From: Diplonema papillatum
Taxonomy: Eukaryota; Euglenozoa; Diplonemea; Diplonemida; Diplonemidae
Direction of reading: 5' to 3'
DNA length: 64,000 nucleotides
Assembly (NCBI GenBank): GCA_030068145.1
Contig: JAPJBO010000109.1
Location: 124,001-188,000, forward strand
Part shown: one piece after another, positions 31,517 to 41,340 of the stretch
Numbering within the stretch: the first letter of the stretch is position 1
Layout: every line of letters begins with the position of its first letter
The notes under the pieces: generated by a model
What the model saw: only the letters and a program-made list of their open reading frames with translations
Databases searched by the model: none
What the model was told of the DNA's origin: nothing
Program-made: the position numbers and the translations under genes

Positions 31517-32560
31517 TACATATGAGTCGATGCCAAAAGGGGGGGGGGGGGGGGCAGTGCTGACACTACCCTGAGAGCTCCCAACGACTTTGCAAGGGAC
31601 CCCCCCCCCAGGGGTGGCCCTAAGCGGCCAGATTGCGGAGTCGTTGGCAGAATCTGACCTGACCCCCCACCCCCCCCCAGGGTGCGCACTAAGGGACGTT
31701 GCCCCCGTTGCACGTTGCACCCCCCTTTGGGGGGGGAAAATGTTTCTTGGGTTTGAAGAGCGCGTGGTGCTTGCACCACTGAGGCGGGGGGGGGGGTCGT
31801 TTTGGGGGCTGTTTTTGGGGTGTTTCCCAGACCCCCCGGTGCCGAGTGGGTACTCCGTTTCCTCCAGATGAATCCGTTCTCCTCGTTTTCGAAATCGAAA
31901 CCCACTTTTGCGGAAAAAATGGTCAATCCCCACCAAAATGTTTTCCTGCACTTTTTTGGCAGGGAAATGTACTTAGCAACTTTTGAGCAAAGTCAGTTTC
32001 CCCGAAAACCAAGATTCCTGCAGTGCACTCAAAAATCAGCCAAAATCTGGAAAATTGGCCCAAAAAGTGAAAATTCGAGCAAATTTGGCCGATGTACCAT
32101 GTGCTTTCCCCAAAATGCCAATACCCCCCAAAAGCTGTTTTTCAGGCAAATCCGCTGGGAAACGTACATAGAGAGTTTCGAAACAACGGCACCAAGAAAA
32201 CCACGAAAGGGCAGATTTTCCCGGTTTCAGCCTGTGTTTTGCACGTCAAATTTCAGGCCTCACAGACGAACCGAGGACGGAGTGGAAAGATCCATCGCGA
32301 AAGAGCGCGTTTAAGGGGGTCCCCGGAAAAAAGGGTGGGGGGTCCCCGGCCACCAGGTGCACCGAACAGGACCCCCCCCCCCCCCTTCCAAATTTAGCAG
32401 ACGTTGACATTGCCCGTTGCACCCCCCAATCGCCCCCCCCCCCCCCCCAGTGCTGATGCTAAGGCCCCTAAACTCGGCATCGTTGTCAGCCGGACGGCAA
32501 CGAGGGGTGGGTGGGTACCCCCCCCCCCCCCCCCAAAGATGGTATAATACAAGGGTCAAA
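31517..32560. repeat. Homopolymer-rich composite repeat
   Basis: Runs of 10-18 G or C alternate with shared blocks such as AGGGGTGGCCCTAAGCGGCC and TTGGCAGAATCTGACCTGAC, which also occur at 20790-20850. Frames through it are proline- or glycine-rich and not credible. It lies between elements E4 and E1 in the astacin intron. Confidence 0.65.
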
Positions 32561-32564
32561 TAAT

Positions 32565-33560
32565 TAAATACAAATTCAATAATAAAATACAATAAAATAC
32601 AATTAAATACAATTAAATACAGAATAAAATACAGACCCTGTAGGCTACAGTGCAGCTGCCTTGTGGTTGATGTTTTTGACATGTCTTTGTGTGTGTGACT
32701 CTAAATGATCCCTGATTCTCGACTACATCTACGACTTTTTCCTTGGCTTCAGCCTGCTTTTCCTCGCGCTTCTTAGTTTCCTCGGCAGCTTTGTTTTTCC
32801 GGTCGATATCGGCAACTAACTCGTCAAGACCTGCCCATATTTGTGGTGGCGTGGACTCTCGCCAAGAAGGCGCTTTTCACCCCATGAAGCTGAACACCCT
32901 CTCTGCGTCACGGAATTCTGAATTCGTGCACCCAGTGTCACACTTCGGAGTCCACGTTCACTTATGTGGGGAGTTGTAGAGTACGGGAGGAACCGGAAAT
33001 CTCCGGAAAGATGGTACCCGCATTCCAACTCGTCTCGGGAAAGGTCAGTCGACGACCTTATGCAGGTGGGTGGACTTGCGTTATCTCTCTGTCCCAGTCG
33101 CCATAGCGACGTTATCCTCGCCCAGCATCATCCTGCAACCCTGCTTTCAGGATGGCCATCGTGCCTCTCATTTTGGTTATCAACCTTACTCCTCGCTCGA
33201 ATTGCCGTCTTCGACCTTCACTGCCCCTGGTCCTGGTGGTTAGGAGTACTTTCGTGACAACCTCTTCGTGCCACCTCTCTTCGTCACTGGTACCTTATCT
33301 TGCACCTCTGCCTGCCGCGGAGTGCACGTCTCTGTCTTCGATGATGGCGAGTCCTTACGCCGCAAAGGAAATACCCCGAAACTCCCCGAATTTCTCTGAA
33401 ATTTCCCGATATTTTCGTCTGGACGAGGTGGATACAGGCAAAATAAAGACATGTCAACTACAGGCAAATGGGATTCCAAATACAGACTTGTATTAAATAC
33501 AAATTCTCCAGAATAAAATACAATAAAATACAATAAAATACAACGAATAAAATACAAGTG
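32565..33560. repeat. Region bounded by AATAAAATAC arrays, with a charged coiled-coil ORF fragment
   Basis: AT-rich arrays of AATAAAATACAATAAAATAC lie at 32565-32632 and 33480-33560, in the same orientation. Between them a minus-strand frame (about 32880-32640) reads WAGLDELVADIDRKNKAAEE and then TKKREEKQAEAKEK, a typical coiled coil. It then runs out through the left array. The arrays may be ends of another element type. I do not recognise the protein. Confidence 0.4.
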
Positions 33561-33614
33561 TATTTTATTATTGCCATCCTTGCCCCCCCCCCCCCCCCCC
33601 CTCCTGCAGGGCCT

Positions 33615-35318
33615 CACGGTGGACTTACAGGGGTTCCTGTATGCTGTACAGCATACAGGAATTCTGTATGCTCCTAGCATACAGCCTGTATGCTACAGCA
33701 TACAGCTGTAAGCTGTAACGTTCAAGTTCTAGTAGATTCCAGTGAGTAGCGACCGGAAACTTGGAAAAAAGAAAAGGGGAAAGCGCACCGATATTTGTGA
33801 GCAAAACATTCGAAAGCAATACCCTGTTCAGGTCTTTCACTGCGCGTTGTGCACTTCACGGACGTGCTTGTCGCGGGCTGTTTGCGATGGTAACCTTTCA
33901 AAACACAACGGGCAGCAGTTCGGGGTGAGCTCTCCCTTGTGGTTGGAGAAGTAATGCTGTGATAAGCCGCGCACTGCGATTGAGCTACAGCAGATTTTGC
34001 ACTTTCCTTTGCAGAGAGGACAAGGCTTGTTGCTATTCTCACGGTGTTTCTGGTCGTAGTGCGCGTAGAGGGATTTCAGATCCGGAAAAGAGCATCTGCA
34101 GATGAGACCCTCTCGACGGTCGCTGCCACAACCTTTTCCACTTCTTCCGTAAGCGGCACGTACACCAACACGACACCGTTCTTGTTGACGACCTTTGGCG
34201 GTGCGTTCGGGCTCACTCGGAACTTCAGGGGGACGTTCACGGTGACTGGAAACGTCCCAGATCCGATGTCGGCGTCCCCGCCCACATCTCTTACAATGCT
34301 CAGGGACACCTTGTGCCCTGTCCTGCTTGGGGCCTCATCGCTTACGGAGCCCAACCCCGTCTCCAAGATGGTGACGTAGCCGGTGCCGACCTTCCCTCGT
34401 CGAACTTGCAGGGGGTACTTCTTCTTTGCTTCCGCGCCGGGGGCAATTTGCTGTACCGCCCCGCGGTAGATATCAGCGACGTTGGTTTCGAGGGTATAGC
34501 CCGGCAGAAGGGTCTTTTCGAGGACAGCGGCATGTGCTTTGTAGCCGGCTGCTCGCTTGTCAACCCTTGTACGCACGCAGATACCGTGGTACACGGTTTC
34601 GTTCGCCCCCCTCACTTTGTAAATCGAGGGAAGGTCATCCCCCCTTCCCGCATCTCCTTCACCTCGGTTGCCTTCATCTCGACGGGTTTCCACTTGCCGG
34701 TGACCGCTTTCTGCAGGGCACCGTCCTTGTTGCTGCTGTTGGCTCCAGCAACCATCTTCTCGATGGTGCTCCTGAGAGCCGGCATCCGGATTTCACCTTC
34801 CGGGTCTTCTCTCAGGAACAGTGCCACAAAGGCATTGATGGCGTCGTTCCTCGGCACTTTGGGCGAGGAAGACTGCTCTTCTCTTTTGCGCTTCCCCGCT
34901 TTAGCTTCTGGTGTCTGCTGCTTCGCTGACATTGCTTGTCTTTTTTCTTTTTCTTTTTGACTCTTACTATTTTAGAGTTTATCACAATGAGCTGAAGCAG
35001 TGATGGATGGCAGATTGGTAAGCACGCAAGTGAATGTAAATAGTAGCGTACGTAGATGGCCAGTAAACGACAGGTTTTCGTAAACTAAGCAGGGTGCCAC
35101 TTACACGCCAATACACGGCCCAGCGCTGCCCTAGTGCCATCTCTGGCGCGCGCAAGCCGCCACACCACCGCTAAACACAGGAATCTGCTATGCCACAGCA
35201 TACAGCTGTATGCTTGTAGCATACAGCTGTATACTACAGCATACAGGCTGTATGCTGTAGCATACAGGTAGTTTAGCATACAGCCACAGCATACAGGGAC
35301 CCCTGTAAGTCCACCGTG
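33615..35318. mobile_element. Palindrome-ended transposon-like element 'E1', 1.70 kb
   Basis: The left end reads CACGGTGGACTTACAGGGGT and the right end is its inverse. The next blocks are arrays of the palindrome CTGTATGCTRCAGCATACAG (33635-33710 and 35185-35305). The single gene inside reads on the minus strand with two frameshifts. No clear target duplication is visible (CT on the left, CA on the right). It lies in intron 1 of the astacin gene. Confidence 0.85.
33831..34932 (-). pseudogene. Element E1 gene: basic N-terminus, unknown middle, C2H2 fingers (two frameshifts)
   Basis: Three consecutive frames make up one product. Frame 1 (34932-34612) starts MSAKQQTPEAKAGKRKREEQ, with a nuclear-localisation-like signal and an alpha-helical part (DAINAFVALFLREDPEGEI). 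Frame 2 (34693-34076) continues with VRGANETVYHGICVRTRVDK and about 180 residues of beta-rich sequence of unknown fold. Frame 3 (about 34083-33831) carries SLYAHYDQKHRENSNK and two fingers, including CPLCFERLPSQTARDKHVRE plus VH, then a stop. The fingers match 17284-17712. The frameshifts make this copy defective unless unusual decoding occurs. The middle domain is a candidate catalytic or DNA-binding domain of the element. Confidence 0.6.
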
Positions 35319-35912
35319 CACCCCTGGGGGGGGGGGGGGGGGTTTGGCGGAAAAATCCCCGCATAGTTCACCAGGGTCTGACGAGTACTGAGGCCCCATA
35401 CCCTTCCTAAAACATCATTCTGCGTTCAAATACGCCCTCAGAAGCCTCCGGAGAGCCTTCTATGATGTCCCAAATGCGATTTTGTGGGTTTCTAGGGGGT
35501 CCCCCCGTCTGCTGGCCGTAAACCGCCAAGAAGACACATATGCAACCTGATGCTGGGTCGCTCCTCGGAGCAAAATCTCGGCCTAAACACACGTTTTCGG
35601 CGTTCTCTATCATTCTCCAGGTGCATTCGACCCTCGGACTTCATAAATTATCTCGCTTACAGGTGTTCCGGGGTGTGCAAAAACAAGGCGAATGGACCCT
35701 ACAGACCGTACCACGCCCTGCCTGTCTATACAGGCTTTGGGGTCGAATTGCGCCGCCTTGGCGCCATGTGCACCGTTTTGGTCTCGTTTGTGCTGCTTTG
35801 GGATCCACTAAGAACTCTGGTCTGATTTGCGGGACGCTTTGCTCGGTTTTGGCGCCCTTGTGGAAAGGGGAGGTAGACGATATCTTTGGACCCTAGTAGA
35901 AAAGGGACGGGA
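35319..35912. other. Start of the 10.2-kb astacin intron, unassigned
   Basis: This sequence lies just downstream of the donor at 35918 (minus strand). Frames on both strands are short and without motifs. A run of 17 G/C bases adjoins the right end of E1. Confidence 0.35.
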
Positions 35913-35918
35913 GTATAC

Positions 35919-36378
35919 CTCGAGTGCATCCACTGGCCAAGTAGATCGAACTGATATATCCGCTGTAGCCCACGGGAGAGCTGCACTCTGACGCGTGTGA
36001 GATGAAAACGATGAACGGTTCCTCGCACGTGGCGGGGCTGGCGCACTTGCTCATTCTGATGCACGTCTTTTCTTCCAAGTGGGCCACCGCCCACGAAATT
36101 CTAGCGTCGTCGTTGGAAAGGTATGGTGCTGGAGCCGCGGCATTGGTGTAGTCGGTGGCGATGGCATAACGCACCTTACCTTCAGGCCACAAACGGGCTT
36201 TCCCCAAGTTTGGCGAGGCCCCAAGGGGGTCTGACTGCCTGTGGAAGTCTTCTACAGGAACCTGAATATCCCCCACGAGTACATACGGTGGCCCATGAGG
36301 GCCTTCCGTGTTCAACTTCTCATTCGCTAGGCACGCACCTACCAGCGTCGCCGCCAGCAACCCGTGGGGCAGCACCAT
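35919..36378 (-). CDS. Astacin-PLAT protein, exon 1: signal peptide and N-terminal half of the protease
   Basis: The ATG at 36378 opens a signal peptide, MVLPHGLLAATLVGACLA, so the protein is secreted or membrane-targeted. A short propeptide-like segment and the N-terminal astacin subdomain follow: LWPEGKVRYAIATDY, ISWAVAHLEEKTCIRMSKC, then CSSPVGYSGYISSIYLASGC. These match the W-P-x-G-x-V-x-Y, T-C-I and C-S-x-V-G motifs of family M12A. The donor is CTCGAG/GTATAC at 35919/35918. It leaves one base of the Gly codon, which exon 2 completes to read CTRG-IVVHEIYH. The full joined protein is 801 residues over three exons. Confidence 0.85.
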
Positions 36379-36557
36379 ACTTCTTATGTACTTTTGTTGC
36401 GTTCTCCTTTTCTTTCTGACCTGACGCAGGGTTTCTATTCTATAGGGTTCCGAATTTCTGATGTCTTGAGGGGGTTGTTGAGCAGGATTGAAACATCGGG
36501 CACATGTGCACTGAGCACCTGACAGTTGTTGCGCAGGATTGAAACATCGGGCATGCG

Positions 36558-36752
36558 TCATATTGTGTGTGTGTGTAAAAACAAATCGCCCATTCTCGCC
36601 CGCAATGCCAATGCATCGTCAAGGCTTGCATCCGGCTCTGTAATCCCTTTTTGTATTCGCCAGTCAGGCGGGTCACCTTGTGGCTTTTCAATGTCCGGGT
36701 TGCTTGCCATCTCCCTGAGCTCTTCAGCTGTTCCATACTTCTTTGGTTCATT
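36558..36752 (-). CDS. Unrecognised coding-like fragment
   Basis: This frame reads YGTAEELREMASNPDIEKP, then DPPDWRIQKGITEPDASLDD and ALALRARMGDLF. It has convincing protein composition but no upstream in-frame ATG before a stop. It is either an exon of an unknown gene or a relic. It lies just 5' of the astacin start on the same strand. The repeat GCAGGATTGAAACATCGGGC occurs twice right after it (36484-36550). Confidence 0.3.
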   Translation of the reverse strand, partial: NEPKKYGTAEELREMASNPDIEKPQGDPPDWRIQKGITEPDASLDDALALRARMGDLFLHTHTI

Positions 36753-37075
36753 TTAGGCTTTGAAACACCGAAGCCGCTGGGTAATAGACGTCGATGACGC
36801 CAACGCGACGGATATCAAGCCCACATCCCGCTTTGCCACGTGTCGGAGTATCTCCATGCGGTCGACCGGGAGTGCGGCTCCACGCGGGACTTTCGGTGCG
36901 GCTTTTACAGCATCGAGATACCGCCACCTTCACGGGCACTGTTTTCGTTTGAGGACAGAGCGGGCCGCTGGTGGCAGTTGACGAGGCTGCCAATGGGTCA
37001 TTCTTGTACTCGAGCTGATGTACACTTGGGCCTCCACGGCGGCTGGACACCCGGAGTACACCAAAAGCGAGCGCG

Positions 37076-37240
37076 CGGCTCCTCTTCGCCCTCACGTTGC
37101 GCGGCATAGTCGCCACTCGACGTGCCAGCAGGTGGTCTGGCATTGTGTGGCACTAAGTTGGTTGCCCGTCAACCCCCGACTTGCCTGGATTGAAGACGTT
37201 GGTACACAGATATTTTCCGAGTCTAGAGGTTGGTAAATTG
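37076..37240 (-). pseudogene. Duplicated leader and 5' flank of the PPR gene
   Basis: The reading MPDHLLARRVATMPRNVRAK differs from the PPR leader at 13881 by only a few residues. The upstream flank (CCAACGTCTTCAATCCAGG) is also shared. Downstream the frame diverges at once into unrelated sequence (to 36748). The copy therefore carries the putative targeting leader alone. A third leader piece (NVRAKRSRALA) is at about 39905-39960, and a piece of the PPR body is at about 38590-38690. Confidence 0.65.
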
Positions 37241-37388
37241 AAATACTCAATTTAGCTCTCTAGCGAGCTATCCCACTTTTCTGGGGCAGGCCGTGGGGGT
37301 ACCCCCACCCCGGACATTTCTCTACCGTTTTTTTTTTGGTACTTTTGAGAATTCAAAATTCGTCGAAAATTTTTCTCGCGGCGGACAA

Positions 37389-37463
37389 CGGCGTGGCACA
37401 GTCGTCAGTTGACGACGTTCCTTACCTACGGGTGGGAGGTTCGGTTCCCGCCGGTGGACTTTT
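37389..37463 (+). tRNA. tRNA-like sequence with B-box and T run (probable SINE head)
   Basis: The plus strand has an A-box-like TGGCACAGTCGTC and, about 35 bases on, GGTTCGGTTCCCGCC, one base off the B-box consensus. A T run (CTTTTTTCC) follows as a possible RNA polymerase III terminator. A stable cloverleaf is not evident. It is followed within 150 bases by a GTTCGGG minisatellite, as in the other two tRNA-headed elements. Confidence 0.4.
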
Positions 37464-37599
37464 TTCCGGGTCTGCACTCAGCATCAAAGGTTCACCAGGG
37501 CGGTCCGGAGGGGCCCTCCCCCCTGGATAAGGGCCTCCAACTTGCAATCATCAAGGTTTTCCGGGGGGGGGGGGTCCGGGGTACGCGCCCCGAACTTGC

Positions 37600-38410
37600 T
37601 ATGATCCCAACCGAACTTGCCATCAGGGTTCAACGGGTTCGGGTTTTCACAAACGCCGAACTGGACAAAAAGGTTCGGGTTTGCACCAACGCCGGACCTG
37701 GGCAAAAGGTGCGGATTTGCACCAACGCCAGGCTGAGCAAAACAATTCGGGTTGGACAAACCGGACCGGCAAGAAGCTTCGGGTTTGCACAACGCCCGAC
37801 TGGGCAAACGGTTCGGGTTTGCACAAACGCCGAACTGGACAAAAAGGTTCGGGTTTGCACCAACGCCGGCCCTGGGCAAAAGGTGCGGATTTGCACCAAC
37901 GCCAGGCTGAGCAAAACAATTCGGGTTGGACAAACCGGACCGGCAAGAAGCTTCGGGTTTGCACAACGCCCGACTGGGCAAACGGTTCGGGTTGCACAAA
38001 CGCTGGACTGGACAAAAAGGTTCGGGTTTGCACAAACGCCGAACTGGACAAAAAGGTTCGGGTTTGCACCAACGCCGGCCCTGGGCAAAAGGTGCGGATT
38101 TGCACCAACGCCAGGCTGAGCAAAACAATTCGGGTTGGACAAACCGGACCGGCAAGAAGCTTCGGGTTTGCACAACGCCCGACTGGACAAACGGTTCGGG
38201 TTGCACGAACGCTGGACTGGACAAAAAGGTTCGGGTTTGCACAAACGCCGAACTGGACAAAAAGGTTCGGGTTTCCACAAACGCCGGCCTGGGCAAAAAG
38301 GTTCGGGTTTCCACAAACGCCGGCCTGGACAAAAAGGTTCGGGTTTGCACAAACGCCGGACTGGGCAAAAAGGTTCGGGTTTGCGCAAACGCCGGACTGA
38401 GCAAAGGGTT
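37600..38410 (+). repeat. GTTCGGGTTTGCACAAACGCC minisatellite with ~190-205-bp higher-order repeat
   Basis: The basic unit of about 36-38 bp (GGTTCGGGTTTGCACAAACG, then CCGAACTGGACAAAAA) contains complementary GTTTGCAC/AAACGC and GTTCGG/CCGAAC blocks. Three longer units of about 190-205 bp starting near 37670, 37850 and 38055 share an internal AACAATTCGGGTTGGACAAA variant. Several frames are open on both strands across the array. That is a property of the repeat, not evidence of a protein. Confidence 0.9.
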
Positions 38411-38579
38411 ACCTCTAGACTCGCTAAGGGTGGTCCTAACACCCATGTACTTGACTCGTAAGAAAGTCTGTTGTGCGTTGCTTACTTTACCAATCCCCAC
38501 CTGATAGACCGGAGTGCTAGACGGCGACACGAAGGAGTTCCTGGAAGTGGAGGTGTTCCGGCTTATTCACGTAAATGAT

Positions 38580-38700
38580 AGAACACAAAGCATTGCCGGG
38601 CCTTCTCCGCGAAGAATCTGAGGATCGTATTCGCGAGCCGGAGCGAGGCCGTCGGCGAGCGGCCGGCGCCTTTGTTGGGCGCGTTCGATTCGGAGTTCGT
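38580..38700 (-). pseudogene. Fragment of the PPR gene body
   Basis: The minus strand encodes GRSPTASLRLANTILRFFAE plus KAR. This matches the DSPTASLRLANTILSVFAE segment of the PPR protein (exon 1, around 13700). Flanks at 38455-38515 also match the PPR 5' region. It is a scrambled, incomplete duplicate. Confidence 0.6.
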
Positions 38701-38741
38701 GAAGAAGGCATTCCTATCCGAGCTGAACTGGTTGCAGGGCG

Positions 38742-39478
38742 GGGCCCGTGCCGTGTTTGAACAAGGGTGCGACTCCGCAAATGCTAAGGCAGTTAGGCCA
38801 TGTCGTCCTGTCTACGAAGCCCATGCCGTGCTCCTCCCGTACATTCCCCCAAGCCTCACACAAGTGCGCCACAGTTTCCCTCTCGTCATTGTTGCAATAC
38901 GGGCAAGTCGCATTTTGCCCCGTCCTGCCGTGTCGTTGCCACGGCTCCTGCTAGTATGGACCGTAACATACCCTGCTGGTATCCCGTTACACCACTATTG
39001 GCTGTTTCGAGGAGATGTCGAGCTACGCTCCATCCACCCCGTGCTCACACCCTCTTAGGTCTTCCCTTCTTGTTGTTCTCATGGTTCTCATCTGTCGGCG
39101 CCGTAGCGCCTGGCGCAAGTCGTGCAGCATGATTGCCGTCTGCTTCTCGCTTGCATTGCTCGCGTGGAACACGACCTGCTGTCCTATCTCACTGGTGTAC
39201 CCGATGACCTCGGGGCCCATTCCGCCTCGGATTCGTATGTACGCCGGGGCAGTAACTGGGTCCAGCCGGTGCCCGTGGTGTAGCACCTGCATCACCATAG
39301 TGTTGGACGTTCTGTTGTCTAACTGCATGATGGATATGCCGTAGTACATTTTGGCGCACGCGATCATTGACGCCAGCGTTTCACGTGCCGTCATTTTCTT
39401 AACTCGTTGTAAGTTTGCAATTGCTCCTTCTCTAGCTGGCGTCCATGTCCCAACGCGTGAACCATGACCCCCAGACAA
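38742..39478 (-). mobile_element. Possible non-LTR retroelement remnant (C-terminal zinc motif)
   Basis: One frame near 38930-38840 reads CPYCNNDERETVAHLCEAW, matching the C-x2-C...H-x3-5-C motif found after the reverse-transcriptase or RNase H region in many non-LTR elements. The upstream frame 39478-39023 (MTARETLASMIACAKMYYG and on) is open but unrecognised. No reverse-transcriptase catalytic motif is visible, so the assignment is tentative. Confidence 0.35.
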
Positions 39479-39554
39479 TCAAAGCTATCCGTCCGCCGCG
39501 GGGGGTCTTGTGAGACGACCACATTAGCGTCTCCCTGCCAGCTCGTGATTTCCA

Positions 39555-40079
39555 CTATTGGCTGGCGCAACGTCGTTCCAAACGAGTGGATCGTCTGTAG
39601 GTGATTCGCTTCTCTGCGTCATCTACGTACGATCGCGGACAGCCTTCTTGCGCCACGTGCCTCATCCACACGCTTGTTGACGAGTGTTGGAACTTGCTAG
39701 CAAGCCGCGAGTCGCTGACAGCTTGGCTCCCACGTCCTGTGTACGCCCTAGACAGCAATGCGAGCTCGTGCCTGTGCAACGTGAGCAGGTAGCTCTCTGC
39801 TTGTTGCGGTAGCTCCTTCAAACTCATCGCTCCCGTTAGAGCCTCTTGTGCATCTCTGGCGAACACTTCTAAGTCACTCTTTTCTTCCTGGTTTAGCTTG
39901 AGTACGTCAACAGCGAGCGCGCGGCTCCTCTTCGCCCTCACGTTGCGCAGCACAGTCGCAGTCATGAACCGAGAGTCAGTCAGGGCGGGCGTAGCTCGTG
40001 CGTTGCAGCTTCCGGACAGCAACGATTCGACTCCCTCTTCGTGAAGACGCTGAGTATCGTGTTCGCAGTCCATCGCCAC
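39555..40079 (-). CDS. Unrecognised ORF carrying a PPR-leader piece
   Basis: This 174-codon frame includes RNVRAKRSRALAVDVLKLN (the leader-like piece) and then a helical region, EEKSDLEVFARDAQEALTGA and AESYLLTLHRHELALLSRAY. It may belong with the retroelement-like fragment next to it. It may instead be a leader-plus-new-body fusion. No domain is recognised. Confidence 0.3.
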   Translation of the reverse strand: MAMDCEHDTQRLHEEGVESLLSGSCNARATPALTDSRFMTATVLRNVRAKRSRALAVDVLKLNQEEKSDLEVFARDAQEALTGAMSLKELPQQAESYLLTLHRHELALLSRAYTGRGSQAVSDSRLASKFQHSSTSVWMRHVAQEGCPRSYVDDAEKRITYRRSTRLERRCASQ

Positions 40080-40314
40080 AAATCCTCTGCTTGCTAACCT
40101 CGGAACGTTCGTGGTGTATCGGAGGAAGGGGAAGAAACCGGCTGATCGGGCCCTTCTACTAGTGCCGCCCGTGCGTGCCGAACAGCAGCCGTTGCGCGCC
40201 TGGCCTTTTGCGCGAAGGACTAGCTAGTCATACACGGACCCGGTGATGTTAACTTCTTGTGTTGTAAGGTGCAGCGAAAGGAAGGGGAAAAAGCGTCTGC
40301 GGAGGTGTTGTCAC

Positions 40315-40363
40315 TTTCAGCCACCCGAAGCAACACGGAAGTGTTGCTTTTGGGTGGGCTGAA
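40315..40363. other. Long perfect-type hairpin
   Basis: TTCAGCCACCCGAAGCAACAC pairs with GTGTTGCTTTTGGGTGGGCTGAA around a GGAA loop, with about 20 pairs, one bulge and one mismatch. It lies in otherwise unassigned DNA. It could be a structured RNA or a small foldback repeat. Confidence 0.65.
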
Positions 40364-41094
40364 ACGGCGCCGGGGAGAAAGTCTTAGTAGCCGGGGAGGA
40401 GAATGCAAGATCGTGCTTGGAATGGCTAAGTTGCCCAACGCCACACCGATCCTAGCTGGACGCATGAGGCGGACCATCATCAGCCAGGCGGAGGCGGGGA
40501 TGGCTGAAAAGAGAAAAGTTTGATGTGAGTTTTTCTGGACCCAGAGCGAGCGCACAATCTAGGCTGCAAAACGAAAGCATTACTTTAATTCTCCTTCAAT
40601 GCGGCTGCCTTCCGGAGCAGTAGGCGCTGCCCCGATCGCGCCATTCGCGCGGTACCATGGGATTGTCCCAATGGCTTCTATCCCAATGGTCCCTTGCCAG
40701 CAGAGAAGAGCTGTGGGGGGATGCGGACTGGAACGGTCTCCCGTCTTTACGCTGAGGCCACACGCGCGGAAGCGCAGCTGGCGAAACAACGATCTTCTTC
40801 AAGAGCTCCTCGTTCCACCACACCTTGAACCGCCGCGAACTTCAGTAGACCAAACCCATGCGGCACCGCAAGAAGTACTCCATAGCGACGGCGATCGCCT
40901 TCCAGGACTATCCCTTCCAGACCGCACCCCCTCTCCCGGGCTGAACGAGCGGCGAATGGGCGTACTACCCTGAGTCTCCGGGCTACTACCCTGAGTCACC
41001 GGGCTGGCGATCGTCTCATCTCGGTCTCTTCCCTTCACCCGGGGGGCGCGAAAGAAAAAGAAAAAAAAAACTATACTGCGGCGGACCTCTGTCG

Positions 41095-41340
41095 GCGGTT
41101 CGCTGGGAGAGTGCGAAGCACGTCTGGCAGGGCAGTCACAACGAAGCAGAGCGCAGTCCCTCTTCCAAAGCAGTCACGCCGAAGCGGCCCACATCCAATG
41201 GGTATACAGAGAGTGCCAAGCAGTGTCCTCGTCCAAAGCAGTCACTCACAGTCAATGAGTATGCAGAGAGTGCCAAGCGGTGTCTCTCTTCCAAAGCAGT
41301 CACGCGAAGCGGCTCACAGTCAATGGTTATTCAGTTAGAG
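41095..41340 (+). repeat. Dispersed repeat family D (TCTTCCAAAGCAGTCA units)
   Basis: Three imperfect units of CTCTTCCAAAGCAGTCA with TCAATGGGTATWCAGAGAGT spacing. The same family occurs at 54130-54330 and, inverted, at 62200-62560. Confidence 0.7.

Noticed and set aside
33615-33720. Transcription terminator hairpins
   Set aside because: The palindromes occur in arrays at both ends of an element with inverted tips. They are subterminal repeats rather than terminators.
37484-38530. 348-codon repetitive minus-strand ORF and its plus-strand counterparts
   Set aside because: Several frames on both strands are open through the minisatellite, so openness reflects repeat sequence and not selection.
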